Position numbers and translations under genes: made by a program. Below the pieces are notes generated by a model. The model was not told the origin of the DNA, searched no databases, and was given only the letters and a program-made list of their open reading frames with translations. Positions 60,889-64,000 of a stretch of DNA of 64,000 bases are shown in pieces (within the stretch, counting starts at the first letter, position 1; every line of letters begins with the position of its first letter). This stretch comes from RGIG2134 sp964461115 (GTDB lineage Bacteria > Cyanobacteriota > Vampirovibrionia > Gastranaerophilales > Gastranaerophilaceae): NCBI GenBank assembly GCA_964461115.1, contig CAYWSX010000009.1:1-64000 (forward strand), written 5' to 3'.

Positions 60889-61574
60889 GCAAACGTTTTA
60901 AATGACCCTTCAATGTTTTTTTCCAAAACTTTCTTAACAGAATCCATTTCTGTATCCAGTGATTTTTGCTGGGTTGTTATTTGCGTCAACTGCATTTCAA
61001 GAGCTTTATCGTGCTTTTGGAGTGTTTCGGATGCTCTTGTATATTCAGCTTCCGCTGCACTGTCATTTTCCATATAAAGCATATCGGAAATATGATTGTC
61101 AGTGTAAAAACTTACATCAACCCAATCAATACCGTCTACAGTTCCTTCAGGCGCTTTTTTCTGTAAGCCCCATTGCGCATCGCGTAATTTGTTTTCTAAA
61201 TAATCTGCCGACAAGCAGTTTAAATCAATAACATAATCGTCAGGATTAGCGCCTGCCGGGATTCCGGGAGCAATAATCTTGCCATCTTGGTTAACAACAC
61301 GCATCCCCATTCCCGGATTTTCATCAAGCTGGCTTCTTGTTATGTCACTGTATGTCAATCTTTGCAAAGACGAAGTTTTTTGTCCGAAAGCATCATTTGC
61401 ACTCGCAAAATACAGGTGTCGGTCATTCATTTTTGAGGAATATGTCTTTCCGATCGCCTCAGTCTGTTGAGCAAGCGAGAGCCGCGCCTGGCAAATTTGC
61501 TGCGCCTGAAACTCAAGGTCGCTTTTGCGAGCCGTAAGCTGTAAATATCTTGCTTGTGATGCTGACATTCCCAT
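60885..61574 (-). CDS. Helical 'SASQARYLQLTARKSDLE' family protein
   Basis: About 229 aa from ATG 61574, with GGAG 9 nt upstream. The N-terminus MGMSASQARYLQLTARKSDL is a recurring start in proteins of Gastranaerophilales and some Elusimicrobia, to my recollection. It is followed by a helical region, a central mixed part (about 70-160), and a C-terminal coiled coil (about 175-225). No function is known. The start site choice is supported by the motif being the N-terminus in relatives. The previous gene stop overlaps in TTAA. Confidence 0.6.
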   Translation of the reverse strand: MGMSASQARYLQLTARKSDLEFQAQQICQARLSLAQQTEAIGKTYSSKMNDRHLYFASANDAFGQKTSSLQRLTYSDITRSQLDENPGMGMRVVNQDGKIIAPGIPAGANPDDYVIDLNCLSADYLENKLRDAQWGLQKKAPEGTVDGIDWVDVSFYTDNHISDMLYMENDSAAEAEYTRASETLQKHDKALEMQLTQITTQQKSLDTEMDSVKKVLEKNIEGSFKTFA

Positions 61575-61676
61575 AATACAGTGCTCCGTTCTTTTTACAT
61601 GAACTTTATCGGCAGAATCCATGCAGAACTTAAGACTTCACACTGATATATTAAGAATTTTTAACAATAAATCAAA

Positions 61677-61862
61677 TTATTTTATATCGTTTTTAACAAC
61701 TATAAGATTGTTCATTATTTTCATCACGCATGTAGGAAGAACAACCTCATTAAGACCGTTAGCAATACTGATAATGCTGCCTGCCTTGAGTGTCACCTCT
61801 TCACCTTTGTACATAAAAGTATAGTCTGAATCTCTGTCAGAACGAATTGTAATTTTGTCCAT
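61677..61862 (-). CDS. Small protein of unknown function
   Basis: About 61 aa from ATG 61862, with AAGGAG 6 nt upstream. Predicted beta-rich (ITIRSDRDSDYTFMYKGEEV, TLKAGSIISIANGLNEVV). The start is 18 nt after the stop of rph, so it is probably co-transcribed with it. No family recognised. Confidence 0.55.
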   Translation of the reverse strand: MDKITIRSDRDSDYTFMYKGEEVTLKAGSIISIANGLNEVVLPTCVMKIMNNLIVVKNDIK

Positions 61863-61879
61863 ATTTGTCTCCTTCAAGC

Positions 61880-62596
61880 TTAGCAGCAAGAACTATTGTA
61901 ATGTATATTGATAATTTTTTCAATAGATTGTGAGGCTACATCAAGAATTTCAAGAAGTTGAGCTTTTTCATAAGGCTCTCCCTCCGCCGTTGTCTGAAAC
62001 TCTATGATTTTGCCGCTTTTTGTCATAACAATGTTTGAATCCACCTGCGCATGAGAATCTTCGGCATAATCAAGATCGATGATAACTTCTCCGTCGGCAA
62101 TTCCCGCAGAAACCGCAGCTATCGGTTCTATTATAGGGTTTTCTTTTAGCAGGCCTTTTTCCATAAGCTTCTCAACAGCAACAGAAAGTGCCACATATGC
62201 CCCGCAAATACTTGTACAGCGAGTGGAACCATCCGCTTGAATAACATCAGCATCAATTGTGATTGTGCGCGGTCCAATTTTTGTTAAATCCACACAAGCT
62301 CTCAGGCTTCTACCGATAAGACGCTGTATTTCTTGTGTTCGCCCCGATACTTTATTTCTTTCACGCTGGCATCTTGTGTTTGTAGAAGACGGAAGAAGTG
62401 AATATTCAGCAGTAACCCAGCCCCGCGGGTCTTCTCTGTCCATCCATTTAGGTTTTTGTTCGTCAACTGAAGCGGTCACGATAACTTTAGTATCGCCGAA
62501 TTCTGCCAACACCGACCCTAATGCGTGTTTTGTATAATTTTTTATGAATTTGACTTCTCTAAGTTCGTAATTTTTTCTGCCGTCTTTTCTTTCCAT
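61880..62596 (-). CDS. rph: Ribonuclease PH
   Basis: A 238-aa phosphorolytic exoribonuclease: FGDTKVIVTASVDE, RGWVTAEYSLLPSSTNTR, GRSLRACVDLTKIGPRTITI, DADVIQADGSTRCTSICGA and DYAEDSHAQVD are all present. It trims tRNA 3' ends and takes part in RNA decay with inorganic phosphate. Its length fits the family. It heads a two-gene operon with the 61-aa protein. Confidence 0.95.
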   Translation of the reverse strand: MERKDGRKNYELREVKFIKNYTKHALGSVLAEFGDTKVIVTASVDEQKPKWMDREDPRGWVTAEYSLLPSSTNTRCQRERNKVSGRTQEIQRLIGRSLRACVDLTKIGPRTITIDADVIQADGSTRCTSICGAYVALSVAVEKLMEKGLLKENPIIEPIAAVSAGIADGEVIIDLDYAEDSHAQVDSNIVMTKSGKIIEFQTTAEGEPYEKAQLLEILDVASQSIEKIINIHYNSSCC

Positions 62597-62675
62597 ATTT
62601 CCATCCTCACATAATTTACTATTTTATTATCGTTTAAAAAAATGTAAATTTAAAGCTAAATCTTCAAGATTGATA

Positions 62676-62681
62676 TATAAT
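62676..62681 (+). promoter_or_regulatory. -10 box of a probable leaderless transcript
   Basis: TATAAT ends 6 nt before the ATG at 62688. There is no SD before the ATG. Confidence 0.5.
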
Positions 62682-62687
62682 TTGACT

Positions 62688-63656
62688 ATGTCTTTAAATG
62701 CACAAAATGAAACATTCGAGATTTTTAAAAAAGAGGTTAATAAAAGAGAAATAAGCTTGACCGCTTACCGTGCCTATTTTATTTTTCAGCTTTTACTTTT
62801 AAAACCCATGTCGAAAGAAGAAATTATAGAATATTTTAAAAAAGACAAATTCATCGACAAAGAAATTCACAAAGACAGCGTTGCAAATTCCATAAATAAT
62901 CTCAGAGCTGTAGGATGCGAAATAGAAAAGCCAAAAATGTCTAACAATTTTAAGTATTCGATAATTTCACATCCCTTCAAGTTTCTTTTGACACAACCCC
63001 AAATCGATATAATAAATTTTATAAGACGTTCACTATACTCACAAAATGACTACGAGCTTATTTTGAAGCTTAATAATATATATGACCGGATTAAAGAAAT
63101 TTCACAAAATCCAAACATGACAGAATTGAACAATTCCGATTACCTAAAGAAGATAAATCATAAAATATTGCTGCAACTCGTTGAATTTTGCAAAGAAAAA
63201 TCGCTTATATCAATGATTTACAACTCTCCTGTAAATAAGGAGGAAGAAATTAAAATTAAATGTGACAAAATTCTTCTCGAAAACAAGAGACTATATCTGT
63301 GGGGACATTTATATAAATACAATCACACCGCATATTTGAGAATAGATAAAATATTGGCAGTGAGGAAAGAATCCGTTGACAACTCCAAAAATAAAGAAAT
63401 ACCTTTTGTAACGGTGCAGTATAAATTAATTGGCGACGCACTAAAAATGTTTATTCCCAACGCAGATGAGAATATAGTAGAACAGAGCGAAGAATTTCTT
63501 ATAGTTGAAAGCAAAGTAATAAATGTATTTAACTTTATACAAAAAGTCGCGAGTTTCTCACAAAACTGCTTAATTCTTTCTCCTGAAGAAATGAAACAGG
63601 AATACCTAATGCATATCGAAAAAACTTTGGAGGGATACAACCTTGAAAACCCATAA
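62688..63656 (+). CDS. WYL-domain-like regulator 1
   Basis: About 322 aa from ATG 62688. The N-terminal winged helix (about 25-95, LTAYRAYFIFQLLLLKPMSKE) is followed by a C-terminal region (about 160-310) with a WYL-like pattern (LISMIYNSPVNKEEE; LYLWGHLYKYNHTAYLRIDKI; FVTVQYKLIGDALKMF). WYL proteins sense nucleic acid or other ligands and often act in pairs. The next gene begins within the 3' end on a TTG, overlapping by 14 nt, so they are co-translated. Confidence 0.7.
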   Translation: MSLNAQNETFEIFKKEVNKREISLTAYRAYFIFQLLLLKPMSKEEIIEYFKKDKFIDKEIHKDSVANSINNLRAVGCEIEKPKMSNNFKYSIISHPFKFLLTQPQIDIINFIRRSLYSQNDYELILKLNNIYDRIKEISQNPNMTELNNSDYLKKINHKILLQLVEFCKEKSLISMIYNSPVNKEEEIKIKCDKILLENKRLYLWGHLYKYNHTAYLRIDKILAVRKESVDNSKNKEIPFVTVQYKLIGDALKMFIPNADENIVEQSEEFLIVESKVINVFNFIQKVASFSQNCLILSPEEMKQEYLMHIEKTLEGYNLENP

Positions 63657-64000
63657 CCCCAACAAAGTAAACGATACAGCAGTAAGAGTGCTTGAGGTGT
63701 TAAAGCTTATGATATGCGGCAGCTACACGAAAGATGAGCTTCTCGATATGATACTTGAAAAGGGAAACGTCGAGCCTGTACACAGAAACGAAACGATTAA
63801 TAAATATTTCAACACTTTTAAACTGCTTGGTGCTGAAATATCAAAAATTTCAGATAAGTTTACGATAACAAGCGCACCTTTGAAGCTGGATTTATCCGAT
63901 GACGAAATTGAAATGCTGACTTTTTTCTTTTCATATAGTAAAAATATGTGCCGTGATAACGAGTGGGAGTGCATTGAAAACTTAGCAAAAAACATTTTGA
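63643..64000 (+). CDS. WYL-type regulator 2, N-terminal part (cut by window end)
   Basis: Reading from TTG 63643 (AGGG 10 nt upstream, GGAGG just before it) through the window end gives about 119 residues with no stop. The pattern (TAVRVLEVLKLMICGSYTKD, FNTFKLLGAEISKISDKFTI) matches the N-terminal wing of the preceding gene, so it is probably a partner WYL-type protein. The C-terminus lies outside the window. Confidence 0.6.
   Translation, partial: MKTHNPNKVNDTAVRVLEVLKLMICGSYTKDELLDMILEKGNVEPVHRNETINKYFNTFKLLGAEISKISDKFTITSAPLKLDLSDDEIEMLTFFFSYSKNMCRDNEWECIENLAKNIL

Noticed and set aside
1..64000. CRISPR array, prophage, IS element or toxin-antitoxin module
   Set aside because: No regularly spaced repeats, transposase, phage structural gene, Cas gene or typical TA pair was found on either strand.

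Overview
The window looks like chromosomal DNA of a low-GC, diderm, probably anaerobic and gut-associated bacterium. My best guess is a non-photosynthetic cyanobacterial relative (Vampirovibrionia/Melainabacteria, order Gastranaerophilales). Reasons: an outer-membrane gene set (LptB/LptF-G, MlaD, AsmA-like, autotransporter, usher); anaerobe-type genes (hybrid cluster protein with an Rrf2 regulator, GGGtGRT protein with a NifU-like scaffold, iron-dependent alcohol dehydrogenase, CoA-disulfide-reductase-like enzyme); a large SRP RNA; and many lineage-type unknown proteins, some with a short N-terminal FKG-like motif. The taxonomic call is inference. There is no phage, IS element or CRISPR array.

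Layout. 1-4.4 kb: end of a tRNA-Ser, an MlaD-like lipid-transport protein, the GGGtGRT/NifU-like pair separated by a palindromic repeat, and two secreted proteins. 4.5-14.3 kb: an envelope region with two paralogous proteins carrying the residue pattern of guanidino-modifying deiminases (5.1-6.4 and 12.0-13.3 kb). They flank a four-gene operon (anchored VWA protein, FHA-like polytopic protein, two TonB-like proteins), a secreted VWA protein and a WG-repeat protein. 14.4-22.7 kb: AsmA-like protein, small secreted protein, Rrf2-hcp nitrosative-stress pair, and a MerR regulator divergent from an acetyltransferase/flavodoxin-like reductase/alcohol dehydrogenase operon with a MerR-type promoter.

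22.8-30.2 kb is the most notable accessory region: a five-gene operon with the layout of a chaperone-usher pilus (tip-like subunit, chaperone-like, two pilin-like subunits, usher-like protein of 999 aa), with two more secreted proteins divergent from it. It is followed by a GNAT enzyme and a 1092-aa autotransporter with an HEVGH zinc-protease motif. 34.3-44.0 kb: tRNA-Ser(GGA), a TPR protein, the lptB-lptF/G operon with a phosphodiester-glycosidase-like gene, a 979-aa unknown protein with a nine-G tract near its 5' end, a MalK/UgpC-type ATPase, and a histidine kinase that has lost its phosphoacceptor His. 44.1-57.3 kb: large unknown membrane proteins, a candidate ~108-nt structured small RNA with its own promoter and terminator, a lipase-like protein, CoA-disulfide-reductase-like enzyme, MetF, a protein with a UvrD-type C-terminal domain, and two sigma factors flanking a glycine-zipper protein. 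57.4-64 kb: universal stress protein, SRP RNA, several unknowns, asparaginase, RNase PH and a pair of overlapping WYL-like regulators, the second cut by the window end.

General features: genes are tightly packed. Three convergent pairs share a TTAA at their stop codons. Several genes have a -10 box ending only 6-7 nt before the start codon, suggesting leaderless mRNAs. No gene-free stretch longer than about 300 nt is unexplained; the two near that size hold tRNA-Ser and the SRP RNA.
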